64,000 bases of DNA from Aselliscus stoliczkanus (taxonomy: Eukaryota; Chordata; Mammalia; Chiroptera; Hipposideridae), in contig CM066737.1 in assembly GCA_033961575.1 (NCBI GenBank), positions 103,878,709 through 103,942,708 of the forward strand, given 5' to 3'. A program made the translations under genes and the position numbers. This document shows positions 33,860 to 45,130 of this stretch, one piece after another. Each line of letters starts with the position of its first letter. Position 1 is the stretch's first letter. The notes under the pieces are model-generated. The model searched no databases and was not told the origin of the DNA. It saw nothing but the letters and a program-made list of their open reading frames with translations.

Positions 33860-34500
33860 ACTCGTTTCCCAACATGATTGTATAGTAAAGAATTTGACAA
33901 TGCCCAAAGAGAAGGTCAGGTGTTTGCCCTGTTTCTGGGAGGTAATCTGTGGGCTCTTGTAATGGCATGCTTGATAGGGGTGTCTTCCTTCATCTGGGTG
34001 CTAACAAAGTGATTTAAGGTGGGGTCTGGGCACACCCATATAGTCTTAAGATGGGGGCTGGCCATGACGGAAAGACCAACACTATGACTTAGAGTCACGT
34101 GGTATCAGTTAGCCTGGAGTTTGAGATCAACCATGTGGGCAATTGATCGAACAAGCTTACATAATGGAACTCCAATAAAAACTCTGAATACTGAGGCTTG
34201 AATAAGCCTTCCTGGTTGGCAGTACTGCATGCATATTGTCACATACTGACACCTGGAAAGTAACAGGTCCCATGGGGGGAAGACAGTGGATATTTTGTGT
34301 TTGGAACCTTCCTGGACTCTGCCCTATGTACTTCTCCCCTTGACTGGTTTGAACCTGTATCCTTTCCCTAGAATAAACCATAACCATGAGTATAATTGCT
34401 GAGGACACATATAACTGAGGGTGTTTGGGGGAACCCCTCAAACTTGCAGTTGGTGTCAGAAGTGAAGGCAGTCTTGGGGACTGTGCCCTCTAGGTTCATC
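33860..34500 (+). mobile_element. ERVL-like solo LTR
   Basis: 'TATAGTAAAGAATTTGACAATGCCCAAAGAGAAGGTCAGG', 'AATGGCATGCTTGATAGGGGTGTCTTCC', 'CTAGAATAAACCATAACCATGAGTATAATTGC' (poly-A signal about 34372) and 'GGGGGAACCCCTCAAACTTGCAGTTGGTGTCAGAAGTG' have the layout of ERVL/ERV3-type LTRs. I could not fix exact ends or target duplication. No internal viral genes are attached. Confidence 0.7.
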
Positions 34501-34544
34501 TTTTGCCATAAATGATATAATTTGATTGCCAATGGATTGGGGAG

Positions 34545-34692
34545 CAGATAACTCAGGTTCAAGGGCAGGCTCTGTGACTTACCAGCTGTGTGAACTTGGG
34601 CAATTTATTTACTGTCTCTGTGCCTCAACATCCTCAAATGTGACATGGAAATAATACCAAGGGGACTATTGTAAAAATTAAATAAGATAATA
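34545..34692 (+). mobile_element. MIR SINE
   Basis: 'CAGGCTCTGTGACTTACCAGCTGTGTGAACTTGGGCAATTTA', 'CTCTGTGCCTCAACATCCTC' and 'AAATTAAATAAGATAATA' are MIR core and 3' sequence. Confidence 0.93.
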
Positions 34693-34694
34693 TA

Positions 34695-34927
34695 CAGTAA
34701 AACCTTGGATTGCAAGTAATGTGGTTTGCAAGTGTTCCACAAAACAAGCAAACATTTCTAATACATTTTAACTTGGTAAACGAACAATGTCTTGCAATAC
34801 GAGTAGTTTGTTTCCAGAACTAATTATGATCGCAAACCCAGTACATTTTAATGTGGTAAATGAGTGATGTCTTGCAATCTGAGTAGTGTTTCTGAAATGA
34901 ATTATGCTTGCAACCAAGGTATTACTA
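34695..34927 (+). mobile_element. TA-flanked MITE (Tigger/pogo-like), copy 2
   Basis: Starts CAGTAAAACCTTGGATTGCA after TA (34693-34694) and ends AACCAAGGTATTACTA before TA. About 233 bp against 156 bp for copy 1. The extra length is an internal tandem duplication of an 80-base unit (34762-34841, then 34842 to about 34917). Confidence 0.85.
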
Positions 34928-35049
34928 TATATGGAATATTTAAAAATTGTCAAGTTTTACATACATGTTAATTATGCAAGTGTTTCCTTGTTGCCTTTGA
35001 AATTACTCCATGTGAAACTATGCTCCTTGGATTTTGTTTTTTTGTTTAT
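34928..35049. other. Unassigned AT-rich sequence
   Basis: Nothing recognised. Confidence 0.4.
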
Positions 35050-35146
35050 TGTGTTTTTTTTTAGTTGAGCCATCCTGCCAAGCAGCAGCTCAGCTCGGGC
35101 CGGGAATCAAACCGATGACCCTGTTGCTCAGACTTGGATTCTTAAT
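35050..35146 (-). mobile_element. tRNA-derived SINE fragment, other subfamily
   Basis: T-run, then 'AGTTGAGCCATCCTGCCAAGCAGCAGCTCAGC' and 'GGGAATCAAACCGATGACCC', whose reverse reads GGTTTGATTCC, a B-box-like sequence. The head beyond the anticodon-like part is missing. It differs from the common SINE of this window. Confidence 0.6.
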
Positions 35147-35539
35147 TTACCACTAAATTGAAATTATTTTTTTTCCTAAACAAACTGTTTTCAATTTATG
35201 GTTGTTATTAGAGATATCTATAATCTCGTATCTTTTTTCAAAGTTATAATGCACTTAGAATGAAAGAACGCTAGTCATGTGCTGCAACGATAGGGCATAA
35301 AACCCCAGATACGATGAAACAAATAATCCAATAAAGTTGGGTATAGATTATAGGTATTCGAGAGAAATCATAAGCTGTCAATAGCAGCATCTTAAATGAT
35401 TGTACTCATAGCTATCTCTAGATTTAAAATCTTTATAAATATACATTTTACCTGTTAATGTGCTGAAACTGCCAGAATATTTAATATTATCTCATTTTGC
35501 AGCAACTTGAAACTGAAAAGTGCTACATGGCTCAAAGGT

Positions 35540-35700
35540 TCATTTGTCCATTCATTCAACAAATAGCTATGCTATTCCAGGTACACTATTCTACAGTGAA
35601 AAACAGACAAAAATCCTTGCTCTCATGAAGCTTATATTTTAGGGATTATGGTTTCATAAATTTGTCATATAGCTAAATATCATAGAAGTATCTGAGACAG
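35540..35700 (-). mobile_element. L2 LINE 3' fragment
   Basis: 'TTCATTCAACAAATAGCTATGC', 'CCAGGTACACTATTC', 'AAACAGACAAAAATCCTTGCTCTCATGAAGCTTATATTTTAG' is reversed L2 3' end. Confidence 0.8.
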
Positions 35701-36169
35701 GACTTGAATGTGGCTTCTCCAAAAACTAGTTTAGTATATATTTTTTTTATCATTCTGCCTCAACGTATAACTAGTATAGAATTGTTCTTTCACATACTGG
35801 TCAGACCATGTCTTTCAGTTGTTTAACTTACACAATGAAAGACTGTCTTTTAGGGTGATTTCTGACAAGAGATAAACAAGTAAAAAGTGGGTATCTTCAC
35901 AAATCTCATCAAACTGTAAATGAAAATGAACCTATAGGAAATAACTACTGAATTGTTTATAGTCCCAAATTAGTAGAAATATATATAAGCTTCCAGAGTT
36001 AGAAAGTCAGAAGGAAAAAAACAAAAGAAGAAAGGAGAAATAAATATGGAGTCATTGCTTATTTGGAACTAAGTTTGGAACTGGGGAGTTTGTGATAATA
36101 AACCATTCGTTCATTTATCACATGGCGTCACATGAGGCTTTGTGGTTATGTAGAGCTATGAAGCACTGG
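35701..36169. other. Unassigned AT-rich sequence
   Basis: Nothing recognised. Confidence 0.45.

Positions 36170-36261
<92 letters not shown>
36170..36261. repeat. Compound (GA)n(TG)n microsatellite
   Basis: About 29 GA units (36170-36227), then ATA, then about 16 TG units (36230-36261). Confidence 0.97.
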
Positions 36262-36262
<1 letters not shown>

Positions 36263-36590
36263 ACAATTTGATGACTCAGTTTTGGATTTATGTTTAAAAC
36301 ATCCATGGAGAGATAACATGATGATTGTGAATATGCTAATTTGTAGCTCACATGAAAGGGATAAAAAAATTTCAAACTACTCAAGGAAAGTATTATATCC
36401 ATTAAACAAACTAAAGTGCTCCAAATTCCTTCATCACTTGAATGAATGATTTGTTTCCCACCCTCTTCCTGTTCTGATAATTGGATACATTAATTAACTC
36501 AAGTTGGCGTATTTATGATTTGCCTTTTGTGAGTGTCGATATGGGCCTTCCGAAGGGTCTGGTGGTCCCAATTTATTGTAGTCATTGCTT

Positions 36591-36692
36591 TTTTTTTTGA
36601 GGGCAGTGTCACTGGCCCTCATATGTGGGACCCGAACCGGGGCCGCTGGCTTCCCAAGCCAGCACTTAACCACCACGCCACTGGGCCGGCCC
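36591..36692 (-). mobile_element. tRNA-derived SINE
   Basis: T-run, GAGGGCAGTGTCACTGGCCC, CCCGAACCGGGGCCGCTGGC and CCACTGGGCCGGCCC. Target duplication TCATTGCTT at 36582-36590 and 36693-36701. It faces the plus-strand copy 98 bases downstream. Confidence 0.97.
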
Positions 36693-36790
36693 TCATTGCT
36701 TATTTTTTGATGTTCAATTTGTCACAGCCTGCCTGAGGGGGTCCCTTTTAAGGGCTATCATCACTAGACATTTAAAATATATACCCTTGC

Positions 36791-36911
36791 GGGCCGGCCG
36801 AGTGGCACGGTGGTTAAGCGCTGGCTTGGGACGCCAGCAGCCCCGGTTCGGGTCCCACATGTGAGGGCCAGTGACACTGCCCTCAAAAAAAAAAAATAGA
36901 AAGACAATTTC
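36791..36911 (+). mobile_element. tRNA-derived SINE with 20-bp target duplication
   Basis: Full head GGGCCGGCCGAGTGGCACGG to the terminus CACTGCCCTC and an A-rich tail that carries an extra TAGAAAGACAATTTC. A perfect 20-base duplication starting TTTAAAATAT lies at 36771-36790 and 36912-36931. Confidence 0.98.
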
Positions 36912-36931
36912 TTTAAAATATATACCCTTGC

Positions 36932-37329
36932 TTTCCCACAACAAGATATTCCAGGTTCATTCTGAGTATTCTTGCCCCAAATAAACAAATACCTTGGTAC
37001 CAGAAAGGATACATTGTATTATTTCATAGGAGAACATAGAGCAGAGCAAGGTGACATAGCAGTTTCAAACCACTAACATAAGGCAGAAAAAGTACCTTTT
37101 CTTCAAAGTCCAGTATTCAGGTGTCATTTTTACCTTTCTCTAATATGAGAGCTTATTAATCCATTTTATTTATTCTTTCCAGTAACTGCTGGAGTACTAT
37201 GCCATATTTTGTTATGACAAACAGTGCTCTCCATTTATACCATTGCTTCAAATGTGGAAGTCTTTCTTTCTTCTTTCTCTTTTGCTCAAGCATCATGGAA
37301 TTGGCACCAAAGCATGAAAGTCTAGATCA
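36932..37329. other. Unassigned non-coding sequence
   Basis: Nothing recognised. Confidence 0.45.
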
Positions 37330-37560
37330 GGGGTCAGTAAACTACAGCCACTCACCAAAATCTGGCCCATCGTTTGATGTTTAAAATAAATGAAATGGAA
37401 TGTAGCCATGCCTGTTTGTTTACATTTGTCTATGGCTGCTTTTGCATTACAGGAGCAGAGCTGAGTAGTTGTCATAGAGACTGCCTGGCCCACAAAACCT
37501 AAAATGTTTTCTGTCTGACATCTCTTAGTCTGAATGATCTCCCTTGTCTGTACCTGTTAA
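37330..37560 (+). mobile_element. hAT-Charlie-type element
   Basis: 'CAGGGGTCAGTAAACTACAGCCACTCACCAAAATCTGGCCC', 'CATGCCTGTTTGTTTACATTTGTCTATGGCTGCTTTTGC', 'GAGACTGCCTGGCCCACAAAACCTAAAATG' is a common mammalian MER element. The right TIR is lost. Confidence 0.85.
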
Positions 37561-37730
37561 TCCCCAATTGTCTAAACAGCAAAAGAAATCCCATCATCCT
37601 TCCAAGGGAACACCTAAGAACTCAGAGACACAGGAATCTAGTCCAACTGGATTCCAATCAGTTTGCCAGCAATAGCAAGTAATGGATCAATGCAGATAAT
37701 TCTAAACCTTTAAGGTTTTCCCCAAAACTT
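37561..37730. other. Unassigned non-coding sequence
   Basis: Nothing recognised. Confidence 0.4.
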
Positions 37731-38180
37731 TTTTTAAAACAGATTTTATTGGGAAATTGGAGGGAACAACATTGGGGAATTGGGGAAGGGGAACAGAGAA
37801 GTTGCTTTCCTTTTGTTCTTCAGTCTAGTTGTGGAGGACGTTGCTTCACTGGCCCATGTTGGTGATGTGATCATTGCGTTTTTCCTGGGTGAGACAGTCG
37901 CTCAACGGCCATTGGATAGCCACTCATGGTGGCTTTTGGCAGCTCACGCCAGCGGTATGCCGGCCACTCATGGTAGCTTACGGCAGCCCACTGCAGCTCC
38001 ACTGCAGCCCCACAATCACCAGTGACTCATAGCAGCCCAGCTCCAGGCGGAGCTGTTGTTCACCACCTTAGCTGTAGAGGGCAGTGTCACTGGCCCATGT
38101 GGGATCCGAACCAGTGGCCCTGCTGCTTAGAGCTTGCGCTCCTGAGCCAACTCTTAACCAATGAGCCACTCGGCCAGCCC
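37731..38180 (-). mobile_element. Long composite tRNA SINE, copy 2
   Basis: Same architecture as 7377-7841: tRNA-like head at the right (GGGCTGGCCGAGTGGCTCAT on the minus strand), a GC-rich body with 'CAGCCCACTGCAGC', then 'CCTCCACAACTAGACTGAAG' and an AATAAAATCT end. Flanks TTTCCCCAAAACTT (37717-37730) and TTTCCCCAAAGCTT (38181-38194) match at 13 of 14, a target duplication. Frames of 81 and 95 codons across it are repeat sequence. Confidence 0.92.
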
Positions 38181-38329
38181 TTTCCCCAAAGCTTGTTAAC
38201 TTTTTACTGTTATGGGTCATACTGTCATGATTTATTATTTATCATGAGGACCTTAATATTGAACTGTGACTTTTTAAAGGCTTTTTTGTTTATATCTTCA
38301 GTGGATTGATTCTATCGATAGTCCCAGTT

Positions 38330-38808
38330 TTCCCGGCACTCCCCCTCTTGTATCCACACCCTTGCCATGGAAGTTTGCAGTTACTCTCACTAAAGGAGCA
38401 GACTGTGTTTTCCCATCTAGGTTATGAGTTGGCCTTGTGACATGCTTCAGCCAGTAGAATATGCTGAAGGTGAACGGTATGCCAGTTCTGAGCCTATTTC
38501 TCAAGAGGCCTTTAATGTCTCTGCTCTCTCCCTCGCATCTGTGCCTCTGCCATGAAGACATGCCCAGGAGGAGTAAAGATATCTGTAGCATATCTAAGTT
38601 ACCCTATTTACCCAAGCCACAGCCAGCCAAGATCAACTAGTAAAACAGCAAGCAATAGCCACACATGGGAGTGAGCCTAGCCAAGAATGGCAGAGCCGTC
38701 TTAACCAACCACTCTAGATGTGTAAACAAAAACATGCATTGTTTTATGCTACTGATTGTCTTCTGTTTGTCAGGTGGCATTATTGTGACAATAGATAACA
38801 GATACAAA
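38330..38808 (+). mobile_element. MaLR (MLT1-like) LTR
   Basis: 'GAGTTGGCCTTGTGACATGCTTCAGCCAGTAGAATATGC', 'GAAGACATGCCCAGG' and 'TGTTTTATGCTACTGATTGTC..GTGACAATAGATAACAGATAC' follow MLT1. Confidence 0.85.
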
Positions 38809-39309
38809 ATATATTGAAATTACTTATCTCAGTATTATAGCAGTCCATCATTTCAAAAACCAATTAAGAGCGATAGAAAATACAACCAAAATTTAATCCC
38901 AAGAGTTCAAGTAGAATCATTTCTGTGAATTATCTAAATTCTACAAGAGCCAACTCAGAAAACACTAATGCATTTGGATCACAGCACATTTCATTTGCAA
39001 TTCTGTAATCACATTACATTTAAATATCCCCAAATCCCTCTGTACAAATAATGCTCCCAACATTTTTGGACCTATCTCAGAAGTTTTAGTCCCCATATAA
39101 AAAACAAATATGAGAATTTAGCAAGTTATAGCTATAGAATATTTTGATACAATTATGCAACATTTTACAGGGATTTTAGCCCCTTTGATGTTTAATTCTC
39201 TGTACAACTACTACAGACATGAAACAATCAATCACTTTCTTCTAGAGAGCTGATGAATAGGGCATAATAAGATCTTGAAATGTGAGATACTGCTTTGCCC
39301 AAATCTAAA
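38809..39309. other. Unassigned AT-rich sequence
   Basis: Nothing recognised. Confidence 0.45.
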
Positions 39310-39319
39310 CAGGCTTATT

Positions 39320-39456
39320 TGGGCTGGCCGAGTGGCACCGTGGTTAAGAGCTGGCTTGGGAAGCCAGCGGCCCTGGTTCGGGTCCCACATATGAGGGCCA
39401 GTGACTAACTGCCCTCTTAAAAACAAAAACACAAAACAAAAAGAAAACCAAATATG
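39320..39456 (+). mobile_element. tRNA-derived SINE
   Basis: GGGCTGGCCGAGTGGCACCG head, GGTTCGGGTCC B-box-like, terminus 'GTGACTAACTGCCCTC' (with a small insertion) and a long A/AAC tail. Target duplication CAGGCTTATT at 39310-39319 and 39457-39466. Confidence 0.96.
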
Positions 39457-39466
39457 CAGGCTTATT

Positions 39467-40849
39467 GTATGTTGGGATTCCCACTTGGATCTAGAAGAAG
39501 CCAGGAGCAATTTATTTTTAATAGCTTGGTAGTCTATGTGGTTCAGACTTTATGAACTGCAATAATTTAACTGATTTGGATGCTACTTGCTTGAGGTCTA
39601 GTCAGGGAGTCTCATCCTATATGTTTAATTAGGATTTGGATTCAGGTAGAGGCAACACCAATACCTCAGAGCCATGATGTCTTACTTATGGATATATCCT
39701 GTGGGATTACTTCTGCTCATGGCCGCAGTTCTGCTGATGGGAGGGGCTTCTCCATCCTTGATCTACTTTGTAGAAGGGCTTAATCTATCGTCAATTTGGG
39801 GGACCCAGAGTCCTCAAAAATTTCTTATTTGAGCTGTATTTCTTCCCTGTTTGCCCTCTCTTCTCTCAGGATCCTTTTTAATTTGCCCAAGGAAGCCAGA
39901 GAACTTCTTTTCTTTGTATTTTTCAATCAAATCTCATTTAGCCAAACTTCTCTTGAGGAACTTCCCCAATTTTGAATCACCTTTTATTGAAAAAGTGAGG
40001 GTGGAGAGGGAAGCCCTTACCCGCCCTGCAAGCACCTCCGTAACAATTTCAAGTCGAAATTGTAAATGTTCCAGACAGGAAAAACATAGTTGGTCTTTTT
40101 CCAAGATTTGAGACGATCTGGGCTTTGTGCCAGTGTCTCCTTTATTTCAGTTGGTCCTGTCCCAAGAAGGTCATCTTTACTTAGACAAAATTTTGTCTTC
40201 AAATATCTGTTATTTAACACTTTGGTTACATTGTCTTGAGACAGTTTTAAATCAGGATGCTTAGGAACTATGTTTCACCCTGGATATAATTATGAATATA
40301 GATTGCAACTTCTCAGACATTTTTAATACTGTATTTCAGTAGGTTACATGCACATATCTTGAGCAGAATTTTGAAAACGAGATTGCTTTTTGTTAATTTT
40401 TCTTTTTTACCATTGGCAGTTTCATGTCTTAATTAAATACTTTTGATTTTCTACTTGGAATGTGTCTTGTTCATAATAGAAAATTATTCCTGAGATCCAA
40501 ACTTCAGTACGACATTAAAAAAAAAATTTTTTTTTGGATGCTCAAATCACAGAGCTCCAAGTTCATAGCACTTTTTCAGAAGAGGATTTTTAAAAAATCC
40601 AAAATACAGGTTAGTTTCTACAAATAAATTCATCATAGCTTAAAATAATAGCAAGATTTTTTCAATGTTATTTTTTTCCTCTGAAGAGCTACCTCCTTGG
40701 GTTAGTAACAATAAGCATATCTGAGCTCCTTTCTTCCCCTCTTACATTTAAACCCAGTTTTGCCTAATAAACAGCCCTTCAGCAGTCTGCGGGATGCTGG
40801 GTGGGGTGGTACTTCCCTCATCCTGGATGTCACCATTCCTCATGGAGTT
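39467..40849. other. Unassigned sequence, no gene
   Basis: About 1.4 kb. An 86-codon frame at 39851-40111 (plus) has no recognised domain. Poly-A/T runs at 40516-40537. No repeat named. Confidence 0.45.
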
Positions 40850-41530
40850 ATTCTATTATAGGATCATTGTAATGACTCCAGTGTCAGTTGTCCCTGACAG
40901 CTACACACTGCAGTACTGATGCATGCTACATTGCCCCATTTTCTCCCCAAAATCATAAGTGTTAGGCAACCACTAAGTTTTCTATATCTATGAATTTAGC
41001 TATATTGGACATTTCATTTAAATGGATTAATACAATATGTGATCTTTAGTGACTGGATTCTTTCACTTAGGATAATGTTTTCAAGGTTCATTCAAGTTGT
41101 GGCATGTATCAGTACTGCCTTCCTTTTTGCCGAGTAATCTTCCATTATCTAGATAGACCACATTTTGTTTATCTATTCATCTGGTGATGATGGGCGTTTG
41201 TATTGATTCCTCTTTGGGCTATTATGAATAATGCGGCTATGAACATTCGTGTATCAGTTTCTGTGTGGACATATGTTTCCATTTCTCTTGGATATTACCT
41301 AAAGTGGGACTGCCGAGTCTTATGGTAACTCCATGTTTAGCATTTGGGGCATTGTCCTACTGTTCTCCAAAGCGGCTGTACCATTTTGTGTTGCCACCAG
41401 CAATGTATGAGGATTCCAATTTCTCTACATCCTCATTAACACTTGTTATTTTCTGTCTTTTTTATTGTAACCAGGCTAGTAGGTATGAAACTATGAAAGG
41501 TATCTCATTATGGTCTTGATTCCGTAATAC
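40850..41530 (-). mobile_element. Old L1 (L1M type) 3' region
   Basis: Reversed landmarks 'TTTCATTTAAATGGATTAATACAATATGTG', 'AGGTTCATTCAAGTTGTGGCATGTATCAGTACTGCC', 'GGGCTATTATGAATAATGCGGCTATGAACATTCGTG' and 'TTGCCACCAGCAATGTATGAGG'. Confidence 0.92.
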
Positions 41531-41639
41531 AATTTTAATGTTCTTATCAGTTAAAATCTAGAATGCAGGACACTGAAATGGGTGCAGACATCTGATACTT
41601 AAACCTCTTAACTTTGGCCATTAGCACAGCTCACTTTGG

Positions 41640-42005
41640 GCTCTCCTGCCTTCTAGGTCCTAAGTCAGACGGCAGTTCCTCAGTGGCTTGCGGGTAGCTG
41701 CAGCCAATTGCCTAGCTCTGGCCGAGGAGTTGTGAACTCAAGCAATGCCTGTCACTTCTATGCTAAAGCATTGCATCGCTGATGCAAGACCACCCAGAGC
41801 TCTTTCCTTCTACGTTGATGGCCAACAACTTTCAGGATAGTGGCAGCTCTGATAGCCTGGGTCATGGGGTAAGGGCCATTTAGCAGAACTGACCTATTAT
41901 GCATATACTGGGTGAGTGAGAAACAAACATTTGTTATTAAGAGATAATAACAAAAGGATCATTTGTTACTGCAGCATAACTGGGCATATCCTGAGTGACA
42001 AAATG
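41640..42005 (+). mobile_element. MaLR (MLT1-like) LTR
   Basis: 'GGGTGAGTGAGAAACAAACATTTGTTATTAAGAG' and 'GGATCATTTGTTACTGCAGCATAACTGGGCATATCCTGAGTGAC' match the 3' third of MLT1. The 5' limit is approximate. Confidence 0.65.
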
Positions 42006-42024
42006 ATCTTTATTGTGAATTGTA

Positions 42025-42205
42025 TGATACTTGATGGTTAAGATATTAGAGTTAAACAGATCTGGCAAATAATTTAGCATGCCTAAGCCTCAGCGCCCTC
42101 CTCTATAATACAGGTGTCAGAAATCTACCTCACAACACATTGTTTAATAATACTTGGCACAGTGCATGATGCATAGCAAGTTCTTAAGAAATGATTGTTA
42201 CTAAT
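42025..42205 (+). mobile_element. MIR SINE
   Basis: 'TTAGCATGCCTAAGCCTCAGCGCCCTC', 'AATACTTGGCACAGTGCATGATGCATAGCAAG' and 'GATTGTTACTAATA' follow MIR. Confidence 0.8.
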
Positions 42206-42839
42206 AGAAGAGCAATGAGCTGAGGACAAGAATATTGGAGTTAACTTTATGCAGAACAAGGTAAGTTAGACTTTGAAGGACCAACCCATAGAAGCAGAGA
42301 GGCTGGAAGAAAATAAGAGTTTTTTTGGGGGGATAGTTAGTTTAACCCTTGCAGCAAGCCTTCCTAGCAGACATTCTTGTTCATGTATGCATGCATGTCA
42401 TCATTGCAAAGTGGGAGGAGTTTCTTTTGGGCCTTGATTTTCCTTCCCAGAAGAGAAGAAATGGCCATAGTATTCGAACTCATTTCATGGAACAAGGAAC
42501 ACACAATTTGGAATGTAATTACATTTAAAATATGCTGGGAAGTGATTTCATGGATCCAAAATTATCAGTCACTCTTTAGAATGACAGGCAAAGGGGGAAA
42601 TTCCAAGACAAGTTTCCTTGAGAACATTTAGAATCAATATAAAATATATATTTTCTTTATGAGCATACCTTCCTTGATATTTAATGAGGTAGGGACTTGC
42701 TTCAGTCTGGCAAAAGACAATTAGCAGAATTAGTTAATACAATGAGAGTTTCCCATACAAGGTGAGGAGAAGGAGAGTGCTATAAACCAGAACAGTCATT
42801 TCCATACATTGGGCATTGGTGGCCATTGATTTCCTCTTT
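42206..42839. other. Unassigned non-coding sequence
   Basis: Nothing firmly recognised. 42240-42300 could be an L2 scrap. Confidence 0.4.
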
Positions 42840-44225
42840 CTTGGCTTTGTCGCTACTTTCTTCTCTTCTTAGATGCTTGACTGTTCCTCTTTGCTCTTTA
42901 GGTGACTTTCTGCCCTGCTCTCCCTGCACTTTAATTATTGGTATTCCATAGGTCAAGCATCAGCCTTTTTCTCTCCTCATCCTGAAAGCTTTCCCTCGAA
43001 GTTTTCGTTCTCTGCCATAGTTTTACCGGCCACCATGGATTGATAACTTCACCTAAGGCCTTGTTTCTGGGTGCCAGTTCCTATCTGCTATTGAAAACCT
43101 CCACCTGGATGTCCTACAATATTTAACATACCTTTTTCCTTCTAGTTGAAACATTGTTCTTTGATCTCCAGCAGCCTAACTCCTTCAGATCTTAAACCTT
43201 ACTTCTTCAAGATAGTGTTTCATGAGACTGAGGTCTACCTGAATGCACTACCCAAATACCCTATTATTTTACCTTAAGCAATTCAGAGCAAATTGTTTTC
43301 AATTATACATTTGTGGAATTCTTCAGTTTCCTCTCTTCCATGCTAGACATTTTACCCTGTGAAGGCTAGCTCAGTATCTACTTTGATCTCTGTCAGATTT
43401 CCAGTTCCTAGCATATGGTAGACACTCCCTTAAAAAATGGTGAATAAATGAATCAATGATACAAGCTGATCCATAATATTCTCCACCTCTTCTGTTCCTA
43501 TTCATACATTCCTTCATATAATGAATGTGCCCCCAAATCATCCCATTATTTCCACCAGAACCTGGGAGCCATTGTATACACCACCATCTCCTTTACCCAT
43601 AGCATCCTAACACTCACCAACGTCTACCATTCCCCTTAAATACCTTGAGAATCCATTCCCTCTTCTTTCTATTCCTGCTATTACTGCTTTGTTTAGGTTC
43701 TTATCAAATTTTTCTGAGCTCATTATCTTCTAATCCTTCACCATCACTGCAGGACGTTTTCTTAAAATGCAAATCTGACCATTTTACTCTTGATGCTTAA
43801 AAACCATTCATCGGGCTCCCTACTGCTTTGAAGATGAAGCTCAGATTCTTAAGCCTGATCTATAAAACCTTCCACAGTCTGACAATATAATGTCAGCCTT
43901 TCTTGCCTGACCTCTTTTCATCCTCGCCCGTCCCCTCTGGTCATCCAGAATGCCTAGAATGTTCTTTTATAAATGCTCTCCATCTACCCAACTCTTCACA
44001 TTTCAAAACAAAGCTTGAAGTTCCCCTTCTCTGGGAAATCTTGCTGTGCTCTCCCAAGTGCAATGTATTGTGCTCTCCTCTGTGCTCCCGTGGCAAGACT
44101 CTCAGTTGTGACCCCTAAAGTCTTCTTTTTTTTTTTTAATCGTCCTGACCCTTTTATTGAACTGTAAGCTCCTATAAGCACGGTCTGTCTCTTATTCACC
44201 TCTGACTCACTGAAACTCTAGCTCC
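42840..44225 (+). mobile_element. Long L2 LINE fragment
   Basis: Over about 1.4 kb the L2 ORF2 end and 3' region can be followed: 'GAAAACCTCCACCTGGATGTCC', 'ACCTGGGAGCCATTGTATAC', 'CTTAAAATGCAAATCTGACCATTTTACTCTTGATGCTTAAAAACC', 'AGCCTGATCTATAAAACCTTCCACAGTCTG', 'GCCTAGAATGTTCTTTTATAAATGC', 'GGGAAATCTTGCTGTGCTC' and 'TGAACTGTAAGCTCC'. Reading frames are broken. 43376-43460 holds a 3'-end-like scrap, so two pieces may be joined. Confidence 0.85.
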
Positions 44226-44234
44226 ATATTTGCA

Positions 44235-45130
44235 AAGCATTTCTCTGATAAGAGACTTGTACTCAGAAGATATAAAGAACTCCCAAACTCAATAAAAAGT
44301 AAACACACATCCCAATAAAAAATGGGCAAAAAAAAAAATTGAACAGATACTTCAGCAAAGAAGATGTACAGATAACAAGCAATAAAAATATGCTCATTAT
44401 CAGTCATTAGGGAAATGAAAATTACAACCACAATGAGATACTACTTATCATATTTATCAAACCTCTAAAATAACAAAGACTAAGCATATCAAGTGTTGGC
44501 AAGGAGGTGGAGGAACAGGAATTTTCATAGCCTGCTGGTGGGAATGTAAAATGGTACAGCCACTCTGGAGAACAGTTGGTGGCAATTTCTTAAAAAGTTA
44601 AACACCTACCATATGATTTGTCCTTTCTACTCTGAATATTCATCCAATAAAAAATAAACTATATGCCCATACAAAGATTATCACAGAAGCTTTACTTAAT
44701 AGCCAAAAATTAGAATCATCCCAAATATCTATCAACAGGTTCATGGATAAACACACTATGATATATCCATAAAATGGAATATTATGCAGCAATAAAAATG
44801 AACAACAGCCCAGATGGATCTCAAAATAGTTATGTTGAGTGAAAGAAGTCAGTCAAAAGAGTACATACTGTTGGACTCTATTGATAGAAAATTCTATAAA
44901 AAGCCAACTAACCTATAGTGACAAAGTAGATCCATTATTTCCTGGGGGTCAGTGATGTGACAGGAAGGGCAGGAGGAAGGATTACCAAGGGCCACAATGA
45001 GACTCGGGGGTGATGAATATGTTCATTATTTTGATTGTGGTAATGGCTTCACTGGTAAATACGTAGGCCAAAACTTAAATTCTATTTATTGAATGTATGA
45101 TATTTATTATATGTCATTTTTTCCTCACAT
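44235..45130 (+). mobile_element. L1 (L1M type) ORF2 end and 3'-UTR
   Basis: 'CTCCCAAACTCAATAAAAAGTAAAC', 'CAATAAAAAATGGGCAAAA', 'GAAATGAAAATTACAACCACAATGAGATACTACTTATCA', 'GGAGAACAGTTGGTGGCAATTTCTTAAAAAGTTAAAC', 'GGAATATTATGCAGCAATAAAAATGAAC' are L1 landmarks in correct order. 5'-truncated and non-functional. Confidence 0.95.
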
